From contig JAKULF010000011.1 in assembly GCA_022661535.1 (NCBI GenBank), forward strand, positions 2,418,001 through 2,482,000: 64,000 nt of DNA, in the 5' to 3' direction. Position numbers and translations under genes: made by a program. Shown one piece after another: positions 45,406-57,209 of this stretch. Within the stretch, counting starts at the first letter, position 1; every line of letters starts with the position of its first letter. The stretch is from Eutypa lata (Eukaryota > Ascomycota > Sordariomycetes > Xylariales > Diatrypaceae). Below the pieces are notes generated by a model. That model was given only the letters and a program-made list of their open reading frames with translations, searched no databases and was not told the DNA's origin.

Positions 45406-46326
45406 TTGTTCTTGTTGTTCTTGTTGCTCGAGACCAAGGTAAGCACGCCGTTGTTCTTGGAGTCCAACGTTAAGAAATGGTTGTTCCTGATATGCAGGAA
45501 TAGAGTATTGGTCTTGAAACGCGACACTAGGATGTTGTTCTTGGAATCCGACGCCAGGAACTTGTTGTTGTGGGAATTCAAGTGCAGGAAATTGTTCCTC
45601 GTGGAATCCGACGCCAGGACGTTCTGCTTGCTCCTGAAAGCCGAGATTAGGATATGGTTGTTCCTGAAGGCCAAGATTAGGATATGGTTGTTCCTGGAAG
45701 CCAACATCAGGAAACGGTTGTTCTTGGTACCCGTGGCTAAGGACACCATTTCCCACGATAGACTGTTCCTGGGGTTCAACTTGAGGGGGCTCATTTGTGG
45801 ATCCCCCGAGGGCCTGCATGAGGATATATTCTATACTGTCGGTCTCTTGCGCGGTCGTCGAGCCATCAAAGATAGGAACGTCTATCACATCCAGTGGCGA
45901 GTTTGGGTCAATCTGAAAATCCATTGAGTTGATAGTTATAGAAGAGGTGGTGTTGTCCGGGGTTTGCGGGTGCTGTGGGGGGAATGCCAGGGTGGGCGGG
46001 TTTTCCTTGGCCACTGGTTCCCCTGTGCTGTTGGAAGGGCTTGATGAAACCGCTTCTCCTAGGGAACTAGAGTTGGCAATGCCAACGCCAGAGAGATCCG
46101 CAGAAGTATCAGTGTCGGGGGTGGTGTGTGGACTCGAAGGAGTCACTGAGGAATAACCAAAGATGGCGTCAATCTCCATGTCGAGACTGTGTGTTGTGAG
46201 GATTTCCCAGCACAGGTCACACGAAGTGAAATTGACACCCGGGGCTGGCAAAAATTCCAGTTTGCATTCCGTGCAAACGACAGGTTTGGTGGCCGAGGAC
46301 GGGCCAGAGTTGAGTTGAGAGCTCAT
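44614..46326 (-). CDS. PolyQ Zn2Cys6 protein with N-terminal CxxC pair and decapeptide repeats
   Basis: A 570-residue single-exon protein. Near the N-terminus C18-x2-C21 and C36-x2-C39 form a zinc-ribbon-like motif (CTECKLEFLPAPGVNFTSC, then DLC). Residues about 200-300 are roughly ten copies of a ten-residue unit of the form GFQEQPYPNL, followed by a glutamine run (about 301-322). The binuclear cluster is C348, C351, C358, C371, C374, C381 (C-x2-C-x6-C-x12-C-x2-C-x6-C) preceded by the basic KPRRKVKAF, so it lies in the middle of the protein. The C-terminal 190 residues resemble the short helical tail of ascomycete cluster-type regulators (LLGCLYAYCAVAYRRILLGS, FERSDLLESGRCIEDAI). Probably a nuclear regulator; target unknown. 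It is bordered by a 6.8-kb gene-poor region. Confidence 0.8.
45363..45426 (-). repeat. Coding CAG/CAA glutamine tract
   Basis: A run of mostly CAG with some CAA codons on the minus strand inside the zinc-cluster gene at 44614-46326, downstream of the decapeptide repeats. CAG-rich runs of this kind are prone to length change. Confidence 0.85.
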
Positions 46327-49300
46327 CTTCTCGGAAGGAGATGGGTGTTGCTCGTAAAGGTAAGTGTTCTGATTAGAAACCCGAGACGAGAGTACGCCAA
46401 GTCACCTACTGAGTACGGGTTGAGGTATGGTTGTCAAAACCCGGCAGGTAATCTCAGAAAAAATGCGCTCAGAATAGGTCCAGATTCGGTGTTTATTCGA
46501 CTTGGGGTGTGTGTAGCGATTGAAATGGTAAGCAAAATGATGGTATTATGTTCAGAATATACTGAAGACTGCCGAAGATGATTTTTTGTGTGGGAGGATT
46601 TAGAAGAGAAAATGTGAGTGAACGGGAGATCTAATAAAGGAAGGTTGCCTGGCCACCAGGAAAGTCGGCGATATAAACATTTTCCCACGATATTAACTTT
46701 CTATAGTCTCACGGGACCGTTCGACATTAACCTCATGGTTCGGACCGCGTCCTTATTTCTTTATACATACGGTACCCTTCCGGCTCGCGCTTGGACGGGT
46801 TGGGTGTGGTGTCGGGTGCTAGCACTTACTGGCTCGTGAACGAGGCACTGTGCTCGCGTTTCTCTATCGAGAGTGGACGTAATACCTACTCCTCTCGGAT
46901 AATGGGCTTCACCTGGCTGCTTATGTCGAGGATGATAGAGATACGACTCGATCAGATACCTCCTCAATTCGCAAATTAGAGTCGAGCCCGGAGCGAACTT
47001 CTCGTCTCAATATTCACCTTCGCCCGTTTAGCATCGAAACGAGATCATCTATATATCTAGGTCTCTTGAGGCATGAGACAGTAACCTGGAGAGATCAATT
47101 GGCCGCCTCTTGAGCACAGTGTGTACAGGTGAAGGTTAGTCGAAGTCTACTTGGATGCTGACTACACCTTGAGGCTATAGAGTGATCCAATATCCTTAGG
47201 TTACGGGCATACTTTCGCCTACCGTATCTCCATCCCATTCAATGTGTGAAACATGTGAAATCTACTATTAAGCTTATTTCAATAGCTGGGGATCATTATA
47301 TAGTTTAAGCAGCATCAAGTGTTATCCGGAGATAGCAATCACGCGTTGTCCCAATTCACCCCTGGTTAAGCTTATATATTTTCTGGACTAAGTTCTGAAG
47401 TCGTTTCGGGCAATGAATCATTGGGGCCTCCAGCGGATTGACGAGCAGCTTTCTACGCAATGTCAATGATAACATCTATACTTTCTGGAAGATCAGTCTC
47501 CTATTCGAAATTTAATGGTTGCAATTATTTTTGATCAAGACTCCTTTGAAACCCTTATTGACTAACACTTAATCGAATCCGTCCCCAACTGCGGGAGTTG
47601 GCGAACGCTATATAATTAGAAGCTTAGTAAGTAGTTGTCTAGTCGGAGCTAAGCTGAACCCCTTTACTTACGTAATCTTGCATCACAGGTGTACTCTCAG
47701 CATACTTTGAGCTTAATGGTTTTTTGCACGTGGAAAATACTACTACATACAACCTTAACTAGCGAAAATAGCTGAACTATAGATTTCACAGTGGCTGGTA
47801 TATGGAGGCGTTTTGCTTACATGATATTCTCTGCCGTTCTTGCCGCCATTGAGTTGGATGTCAGGTACCTTATATAAAGCTTAAATGTTATGCATGAGAA
47901 GATTCTCGAAAGAAGGGGGCGGGTCTAGCTAGATATATTAGGTAGTATACGAACCTTAATATCAGGGCCCTTCTGAGTTCAGCACTGAATTTAAGCTTAC
48001 CAGTACCAGATATACGGGTTCACTCTGGTGTGTTCTAGGGAGGCATACAGCTAGCCTCTATATCTTTGAGTGGCTGTATCAAAACGTTAGTGGAGACTCA
48101 ACGTAGGTAACTTGGTGAGTGTCGCAAAGCAATTGCGTTGGGCACCTGGCCAAACAGAGGAGGGCGGTATCAAACGCTACCGTTTAATGCGTCTAACAGT
48201 ATGTAGTTATCACTCATATACGTTAAGTAGCTAAAGATGCCGACACGGATGTTCTAGAACAATCCACATTGGAAGCTTACCTGAGCGCGGGAAATGATCC
48301 CCATACACACACACTCATGGTATTTTACGTGTGGCCCCTTCCATAGAATCCCCCTAGTGTCATTTCTCAATTAGAATGCATTGGCAAATCCATCAGTGCA
48401 GCGTTTCTCTACAAGTTGGAAATTGACATAAAAGTAAGTAAAAGGGGACGTAGTAATTGTCCCTCTAAAACAGAAGTAGCTTATCCCAATTGTCCTCTAT
48501 TAATATTTGGTATATGAAGAACCACAGTGTCGTTTTACAAACCATTAAAAGATTATAAATCCAACTAATGAACACGAAAAAGGTGGAAGTAGGATAATTT
48601 CATCTTCAAATGAAATAGAATTGGCTATTTTCAATGTAATAACATGGTTGTTATTGTTGTGTTCCAGGCTGCTCAATCTACTTATTTATCTACTACCACT
48701 ACTAAGTATGCTGCTCCAATAAAGGGGAAAGGGGCTAGGATATATAGCTTAGCCGATGCGTGGGCTACTAATGCCGTGTTTTACCGCAATCCTTAAATAG
48801 AGAGAATAATGCTGTGGGATCGTGATCCCTATCATCTTATGCGATTCCTTTCTTAAGAGAACCCCCTTTTCCCTTTAAATCGTTAAATATCTATAGCATA
48901 AAGCATGGATAGAATGGCATGAAACTTAGTAGCTACTGAGGAATATAGCCTAAGGCTAACGGAACATGTCTGCATGCCTACTATCAAGGTAGCCATCACG
49001 ACAACCCCAACATTTATATTACGTCATACAATCCTACTTAGCATTGTAACTTAAAGTAGAGTAAGTATAGAATATTTATTACCACGTAATTCCTGGATCT
49101 ATTAAAATTCGCCACCTTGGCACTCGCCGAACCCCACCTGAAATGACTTATAAGACACAAATAATCTCTTGCTATGGTGTGAAATGGTTTCCTACTGTCG
49201 GATATTGGGTGGGGTGGCAAAGTAGTGACTTTAGAACGACTAGGTCAAACGATGGAGTGCGGTGTCAGACGTCACCATTCAGGCGTTTGCTGCCGAATGG

Positions 49301-52300
49301 CACCCATATAGCTAGATTTCTGACCTATATATTCCTGACAAAACACCAAGCTTCGTGAGACCAGTGTCATGATTTCCAACTCTTCACACCTACATATATA
49401 TTGTGTTTATTGTGGAACTCTTATTCTTTCTACCATTGGTTTCCTGGTGCGGTTATGAGTGCAACTTCTCTTGGGCATTATTCCCTCGAGCGGAATTTTA
49501 AAGGACTTCAGGGGCGCACTAGACCTGACAGAGGTCAGGATGTTCGGCCGTTAAACCTTAGCTCTGGACAAATCTGATTTCAGGGTGATAGACCGTTAAG
49601 GATGGGATGCGTGACTTGTTTTTCGAATGTATGTACACTATTCTTACGAAGCTGAAAGATATATCCTATGAATTCAAGACAACTACTTGACCGAAGCGAG
49701 GTAGTATGTCATCGTATTTTCTTCGAAGAATGACGGGGCACGAGTAAGATTACTGAGGACTACACACGATTCTTCTTTGACATAAGACAGGCCGGGATCG
49801 TGCCGCGGATCCGGTTTATCATCTCGATGCTCAGGCGGTGTTCATCGGTATCCCCTTTACGGGTTCGAGACGTCGAGTAGTAGCTGATCCCTTCGGGGAG
49901 ATGCCTTAGTTTCATCCACACATCCAATGATCCATACCGCTCGTGTATCACCATATATGCCCTCAGCATTGTGCAATAGTATGCTTGCCTGCCAGACACT
50001 GTCATCTAAGCCGACCCCAACAGCTTAATTTCTCAGCCAACAAGCGTATTCTTTCATGTCTCGCAGACTCTAGATCTACAAGCAACATCACCAACATAGA
50101 ACTAGTCAATATCCTTCCAATCTTGCGGGGAGACCAATTTCAGGGGGTTCAGTATTATGACATTCGTTTGCTACGTTACGCATCTACGTCAACGAACCTG
50201 GTGGATGGGATATAATGCGCGTGAAGGGGCACATGACCTATCGTCTAATTTAACCTAAACATAAGCATAAACTTTAGTCTTTTCTTTTTAACTCCGATGA
50301 GTCCAGCAGGCGATTTTGAGACGCATCTCGGGGTATAGTCGGATATTTATTTTATCACTAGATAGGCAAGGTAAGAGAATGGACTTGCGTTCAAGGATAT
50401 GGCTGACTAGTATGGTTGTCGAGATAGCCACCGACCAAAATCGGTGTATTCTGATTGGAATGTCTCGGATTAGAGACCTAACGCATTAGAGCTAGGACCC
50501 GAATATTAACGGGCCGGGCTAGGTTTGTCGGTGCTCTTCGGTCGGACGTTATCGGGTCGTCGAAACGGGGGCATACCGGCGAAAATAGCGGTGACTGCCA
50601 GGGTATACCGAAGTTGGGAGCTTGTCTATCTATGGATGAAGGAGTGCAGCTCATGCATTAGCAGCTCGTTGCACGGGAGACCTGCTGGATCGCAATAGGT
50701 CAGTCAGTTGCACAGCATGTGGTCTACCTGCCAAATTGACCATGGAACCGATGGGACACATATGATACCTCAGATATCGAGATACATGGGTCAAGCTCTG
50801 AAGGAAGTCTGTCTCGTGGTATTATATTGGAGGAGGCTGGTCGCGATGTACGTCCCCGAGGAGATGCGCTGTTTCCTACCTGCTCCAACAATGGAAGGGT
50901 TCACCGGCTGGTGAATCCCCAACCTTGCAAGGCACGTTGCTCATTCCTGGTATTTCGTCGGTTGGCTCGCCTTCAAACCGAGAATCGTTCGCGTTGGGTT
51001 GGTGGTACAGCGTGGCAGCTACGGAATTTATTTATTTTCAGCTAGGCGTCCTCATGTGGTCGTGCATGAAAGGTACAGATCTCAGAATGTGGAATATCAC
51101 TCTTCTGTAACGCGCCAAGTCTTTCAGCACCCAATACGGACTCGCGAGCTATCATTGTGAGACGTGGCTAGTCGTACGAAGGACCTTAGTTCTAAACTGA
51201 AAGGTTGAATCTGGTGAAGGAAGGCATGGTTTTGGGGTAGTTGGGGGGAAAAAGAAAAGGAGAAAAATAGTAGCAAGGCCGGGTGTATACAACCGTAATG
51301 ATAGGAACGATTGCGAATGATGAACCCGTATGCCCCGTGCCCGGGGGAGGGCATAACAAGAAGCGGGAAGCGGTCCTATCGCTATGTAAGGCTGATGGGG
51401 CTGGAATGAATGGGTCCTGTGCAATCTACGAGAGTGTTTTCTTCAGCCTTAGCTATTAGAGGGACTCTACGCGTAGTGAGGGCAAGAGCGGTCCGAAGAG
51501 TCATGATTCAATACATTTCAATCCACCATCGCATAGACTTCACGAGCCCGCTATTTGCGGTAGCTTCTAGTGCTAGTCCCTCGAAGTTCAGGGTATAAAG
51601 ATTGGGAGATCGACGGCAAGATTGGCTCTATGAATAAATAGTAGAGGCTATCAATTCGGCCTATAGAATTCTAGGTACATGTTAGATACCTCGCGTAGGC
51701 AGGTGATATTTTAGTCTGGTGTTGTGTCCAGATAGACTCACCAACGAGAGGGGGAACTTGCAGTGACACCTGACTACTCAGACCCTGTTTTCCAAAGCGA
51801 TGGTAGAATAATCGAATACTGTCGCTCCAGATATAATAGGTAGTCTATTTGTAGCAAGGCATTTGTAACGATCAATAACTATAAGGTAAGTAAGGTCCTT
51901 CGCAGCATCTTAGGTTTCTATAAATGAGTATCACTACTATGAACTGAACTGGACGGGGAAAAGAAGGAGAAGGAGGAAAAAAAAAAAAGGAAGCGGAAGC
52001 AGACGCACGATGCAAAATGCACAACCAAACTCTTAACTCCGTTGAGGCTCCAATTTACAGTGATAATACATAGGGAACTTGTCGCGCGGCTCGGAGTTAG
52101 ATCCGTACAGTACCTAGGTACGCCAGCGGACCAATTATGTCTTACAGTGTATACCTATTTTCATGCACCGGAATCTCTCCGCGCGCTTCACGTTGACATG
52201 AGTATCTCCGCGGCTCGAAGTCTAGAGTTACACCTGATGTCCATAAGAGCCGTTTCCAAGAAGTTGTTTGTATTTTATCTACCTGTTTTTATATACAATA

Positions 52301-53151
52301 ACGATTAAGGTTAAGGCTCTGTAATCGCCCCAGTTGGCACTGTAGACAAAACGATAGCACTCGAAACTTTCCGTAGTTCGTCAGTGTGATGTCATTGTGA
52401 CAGCTCTAGCATCACGCATGCATTTTTCAACCATAAAGAGAGATGCTCTTTCCGACATTTTTGGAAGTTAATCCGTATCTAAATTAAGTAATTAGTGATC
52501 GAGAAGTAAAATGATAAATAGAATGACTTGTATTGTATTAACCCTTTTGTTACTCACCAACATCCGCACATATGCAGCTTATTTGGAACACCTTATGCCT
52601 GCTATGTAGTTACATAGATTCATTCATACATGTCACTTATTGCGTAGTAGAGGCTTATTACGTGGTAGAGGGATACAAGTTTAACCTAGGGGAGAATGAT
52701 AGGGATGTCCAAGATTGCACACAACCAAGCATACGGAACATATCGACAGCACTGCCCCGAAAGGAAACGCTTAGGTGCTTAGCCTACTACAGGTAAAACC
52801 AGCGGCAGAGTCGTCTGGCTGGTCTGGGTAATACACATGAGATAGTGGATTCTCCGTCCGACATCTAAGCTACATGTTTCTACTGAGCGGTACATGGCAT
52901 ACCAAGGGTTCAATCTCGATCACCTCCCTTGTCGCACACCTGAATGGTTAAGAGTCCATTCCCAGCTTGGCCGTCATCTCCTTACCCACTATCCAATATC
53001 CTCCCTCCCCTTTTACATTATAGCACGCACGCACATACACACACATACACACACATACACACACGCACACATTCTTCGGGCCAACCCCATAGTGTACCAT
53101 TTTGGTCCTGCGCGCCAAGTCACGTAATATTCATAATCTACCCCTACATAC
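46327..53151. other. 6.8-kb region without a convincing gene
   Basis: Moderately AT-rich but not RIP-saturated. Frames are all under 92 codons and I could not link any by introns. The least random are 49760-50005 (-), beginning MTVSGRQAYYCTMLRAY, and overlapping + frames at 50827-51110, one with GWWYSVAATEFIYFQLGVLM; both may be fragments of decayed genes. No terminal repeats, tRNA or rRNA were recognised. The last 300 bases before 53152 are the leader of the next gene, with an AC-rich repeat. Confidence 0.45.
53024..53070 (+). repeat. (AC)n / (ACATAC)n microsatellite in a 5' leader
   Basis: An imperfect AC repeat with interspersed ATAC units, about 80-130 bases upstream of the start codon of the zinc-cluster gene at 53152, so probably in its promoter or leader. 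Confidence 0.85.
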
Positions 53152-53231
53152 ATGGATCACTATCAAAACGTTGAAGACTTCGACGTGACGGACGAACAAA
53201 ATTGGGCGTCAAGTCTTCCCCATCACCCCTC

Positions 53232-53275
<44 letters not shown>

Positions 53276-56200
53276 CTAGCTATCCAACATCAGCCTCGGG
53301 TACGGCGACCGGCTTCGGACTAACCGACCAGCTACCCCTGCCGCAGGACGGGCTGGGCCACTTTTCCGCAGTCCTCCCTGACGGACTATCACAACCAGGT
53401 GGATCGGCAACATCGCCGCCGGCCTTCGTGTCCCATCCTCCCGCTTCCGGCGGGTCGGCAGCCGCCCAGCAGCACAGGGAGTACATGAAGGCGAAGCGGC
53501 GCGTCCCGGCGTCGCAGCGGAAGCGGACTCAGGTGAGCTGCGATGCCTGCAAGACGCGGAGATGTAAATGTGTTCGTCTGGGAACAACAAGTGGGGCCGG
53601 ATCCGATGATGAGGCCAACCTCCCGCCGTGTAAGCTGTGCACGGAATCGGGGGTGCGCTGCATCACGACCATGCCGAGGAAGAAAAGAGTGTACGGCAGC
53701 GTCGAGAACTTAGATAAGCGCTATCGGGCGCTAGAGGCCCTTATATCGGGAGTGTTTCCCCAATTGAACCCGAGAGCTTCGGCGGAGGAACTAGTGGGTT
53801 TCGGGGTAGGGATGGGGTACAAAATGCCCGATTTCGCCGATTCCCCCGACCAGAGCAAGGCCAGCACGACAACTGGCGGGACTTCAATCCCAACGCCATC
53901 CTCGTCGACGTCGGATCGGGCCCCGTACTTGGGGCTAGACACGGCAGACCCAGTTAACCTGGAGCACAACTATCCGACACTCTCTCCAACCTACACCACC
54001 AAGAACACGCGGATGGTTCTGCAGCTGTTTCCCCGACCATTGCACCAAGGAGGTATGGATACCGAAGACGGCTCCTCGGGGCTTGTCCTGGATAGTAGCG
54101 GTCGGCCGCACTACATCGGTCCGTCCGGGGCCCTTACGTTCCTCTGGGATGTGCGGAATCTAGTCTCCCGAACGTTGGCCGCCCGGGGAGATGCGGGGGC
54201 AATGCGGTGGCAGGATCAGGGTGATCGCAGCGGGACGGCAACTATCATCGGCGAGAAGCTTTCGGGGTCGTTAGGCGGCACCGTGACCCACCCCGGGCCG
54301 AGACAGGTCTCCCCCTCTCAGGCACGAAAACTGTCGTCCACCGGGACCCGCCACTTAGATGCGGATGAGCCGGGGCTCACCCGAAATGAGGCTGACGCAC
54401 GGTATAGTAGCGATCCTAACTACTGGCAATACCACAGGCCGGCGTCCATGATCGAGCTGCCGCCTCGAGAGCAAGCCGAGTCTTGCATCCAGGCGTATTT
54501 CCAGCAGGTGCACCCCAACTTTATCCTGTTCCACCGCAGCACCTTCGAGCTGTCGTACCAGAAGCTGCGGAGGTCATGCGAAGCAGCAGCAGCAGCGCGA
54601 CGGGGGCCCCCGCGAGGAGGAGGGGGACGCCAGGAAGAGGACAAGGAGGTGACGGTGTCGACCGGCTGGCTTCTCTGCCTGTACATGATATTTACGCTCG
54701 GCTCTCGGTCTATGCCGCAGACGTTGAAAAGCCTGGAGTTTCAGCGGAAGTGGCACGGCGAGGTTGAGAAGCTGCCCTCACTTCTGTATACTGCTAGCCT
54801 CCCTAATATATGTGGTTATAGTAAGCGATCCCCATCCCCGCAACCCCTACGAGTCCCCTCCGATTTACTTTTTCTTGACTTTATTTTCCTACCCTGGTGA
54901 CGAAGTAGAGGATCTGTTCTTTAACGATCCTTGTTATCAAAGTCTTCCTCCAGGGATTTTCATGCCTTTTTGGGTGGTGGTGGCTGTTATCGTTGTCTCT
55001 TTTACGCGCGTGGTACTCATAAGCATGAACGGCACTGACGTCTATTCTATGCTTTTTATAGTGCTTCTTTCACTTTACTCCTATCAAATCAACGATCAGA
55101 TAAGTGCCTGGATGTATCACGGAGCGGCTTGTCGCTTCGCCATAGCACTGGGGATGCACCGGGAACCTACATTAAGCTCGTTCGAACCACTCCAACGATA
55201 CCTTCGCAAGAGGATATGGTGGACGCTATATAGTTACGAGCAGTTCTTGTGTTGCTCGCTCGGGCGTCCCAGCGCTATCGACTGCAGGGACATGGACGTG
55301 GGGATACCGGATGACGACTTCCTGGAGGGCGTTGTTCTCCCGTCTCGGTACCTGGAGCACGCCATTGCCTTGTACGTCATCATCGCGGCAGTCAGGCGCG
55401 AGATCTTCGATCCGGCGTATGTCCCCTGCCGGATGTATCGGCGCGCCGTCGACTTCTTGGAACCGCTGGCGTCGTGGCGGGATAACTTGCCGAGGCGGTT
55501 GAACCCCAGCTCGGCCAAGGATGGTCTTGATGGAAATGAGCAACCGTGGCGGAGAACCTATATGTTGCGTAAGTAATTGATCTTCGAGTCTTAGAAGGCT
55601 TTCTATCCCTGGCCCTAGGCATATTCTGGTCCATGTCTAACTACCCCTGGCATGTGTTTTAGCCATGTCCATGGGGCGGTTTTTGTGGTTTTTTTCTCTT
55701 CTTGTTCACCTTCTTCTTCTTCCCTTTCTTTCCCTTTCCGTCTTTATGCCACCCTTAAGTATCTTCTAATGCAGGCTGTTGCAGATATACGGTACCATCA
55801 CACGCTGTGTGTATTGACTCGACCGTTCTTGCTTAAGACCATCCAATCTGCCAACAGTGGCTCTCCCCTTGGACCCGATGGGGCATTGATCGTGGCGCTG
55901 GGAAGAGTTTGCCTCACTGGCGCGATGCGAGCAGGCCAATTACTCAATGAGATGTCGCGCGCAGACACCATTAACGGTGTTACTTGGATAGATATATTCT
56001 ACGCATATCTATCGTGTCTGAACATCATCCTCGCGCTCTTGTCCCCGGAGACGCTAGAACAGGACTGGGATAAAGGCCACGCGCCGCCGCCGTTCCGTCA
56101 AACTCAGCACGTGGAGAGCTATACCGTGGAGGAGCTCAAAAACGCCGTGTGGGGTTTATGTCACATCATGGCTAACGTCGAGGTATGCGGCACCAATGCG

Positions 56201-56686
56201 CGCTTCGCTAAGGCATCGATAGAACTAGCCAAGACCACCGGGATCATCGGAATCGACGACCCTGCTTTCAAGACCTCGCCGCTTCCGAATGCGAGGCAAA
56301 TGGCCGAAGAGCAAGGCACGGGGACGGAGGACCCTGATAGTGGAGGGGACAGCAATGGGAAAGGGATCGAGACTCGTAATTATGAAATGCAGCAGCAGCA
56401 ACAACAACAACAACCCTACTACCCTGTTAGCGGAGGAGAGTATCAGATGTGGACCCTCGGGCTAGAGAACGAGAACGCGCCCATGGACTTCACGGGGATA
56501 TTAGACGCAGACAACCAGAGCCCTGGCGGCACCAGAGGCGCCATGGCAAACAACAGCAGTGGCATACAATGGGACATGGTAATGCCGTCTGCGCAGTGGG
56601 ACGACGGCGTGCTGAACATGGACCTGAGCTGGGATTGGCCGATAGCGAACGCGAACGCGCCGCCGAACTACCAGGGGAATCTGTAG
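53152..56686 (+). CDS. PolyQ Zn2Cys6 fungal-specific transcription factor
   Basis: Exons 53152-54820, 55062-55568 and 55785-56686 join in frame to 1025 residues. A run of 14 pure CAG codons gives Gln 28-41. The zinc cluster is C130, C133, C140, C160, C163, C170: the first half (CDACKTRRCKC) is normal, but 19 residues lie between the third and fourth cysteines, longer than usual. KKRVYGSVENLDKRYRALEA follows as a linker and short coiled coil. The middle homology region starts at SCIQAYFQQVHPNFILFHRS and continues over intron 1 (SLPNICGY, then MLLSLYSYQ) to GAACRFAIALGMHRE and RKRIWWTLYSYEQFLCCSLG. Intron 2 joins TYML to HIRYHHTLCVLTRP. A second short glutamine run is near 56388. Convergent with the CLN3 gene; target genes unknown. 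Confidence 0.88.
53233..53274 (+). repeat. Pure (CAG)14 coding tract
   Basis: Fourteen uninterrupted CAG codons near the start of the zinc-cluster gene. The lack of CAA interruptions makes length change by slippage likely, so alleles may differ between strains. Confidence 0.95.
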
Positions 56687-57209
56687 GAAAACCTTCGTTA
56701 GCTGTTGGCGTACCTGGCTGGCTGATAGCATTACTGTTTCCTATATATGTAAGATGCATCGAACATGCATCATAGTATAAACGGTACCAAGGTTTTTACC
56801 ACTGGGCCACGGAGTTGTCAACAGATGATATAGATATGATATCCGGAAGGTAATCTTGTTAGAAACGGGGGCAAGAAGGACGATCTCCGATAGATGATCG
56901 GGAAGGATCTGTTCGAATTAGATCAAAAGAAAGAAGGTTATTGTAATGGTCTTGGTCAAAATCGGGATAGGCAAGCGTTGATTTGACAATTGAATGCTTG
57001 ACAAAGGCGTATTAATGTGAGTATTAACGTGTCCATAAAATAAGTATGCAGTTTATAACTATCCAGACACCTACCTAAGTACATAGGAATGAACATTTTT
57101 CATATATACTTAAATATATGAAAAGAAGAGTAAAATCGGTACTGGCCGGCTTTGATTAATTAGATGCTTTTTCCTTCTTGTGTTTTTCCTTCTCTTTTTT
57201 TTCTTCTTT
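56687..57209. other. Short intergenic region between convergent genes
   Basis: Half a kilobase shared by two 3' ends, with AT-rich words such as atatatacttaaatatatg near 57100 that may serve in 3' end formation. No gene seen. Confidence 0.5.

Noticed and set aside
49855..49880. GGGTTCGAGA word as part of a tRNA T-arm
   Set aside because: No matching acceptor stem, anticodon arm or D-arm around it on either strand.
54821..55061. Frame through the first intron of the zinc-cluster gene at 53152 as coding
   Set aside because: The upstream frame runs into a stop at 54898-54900, whereas the GTAAGC donor and TTTATAG acceptor join the expected middle-homology residues in frame.
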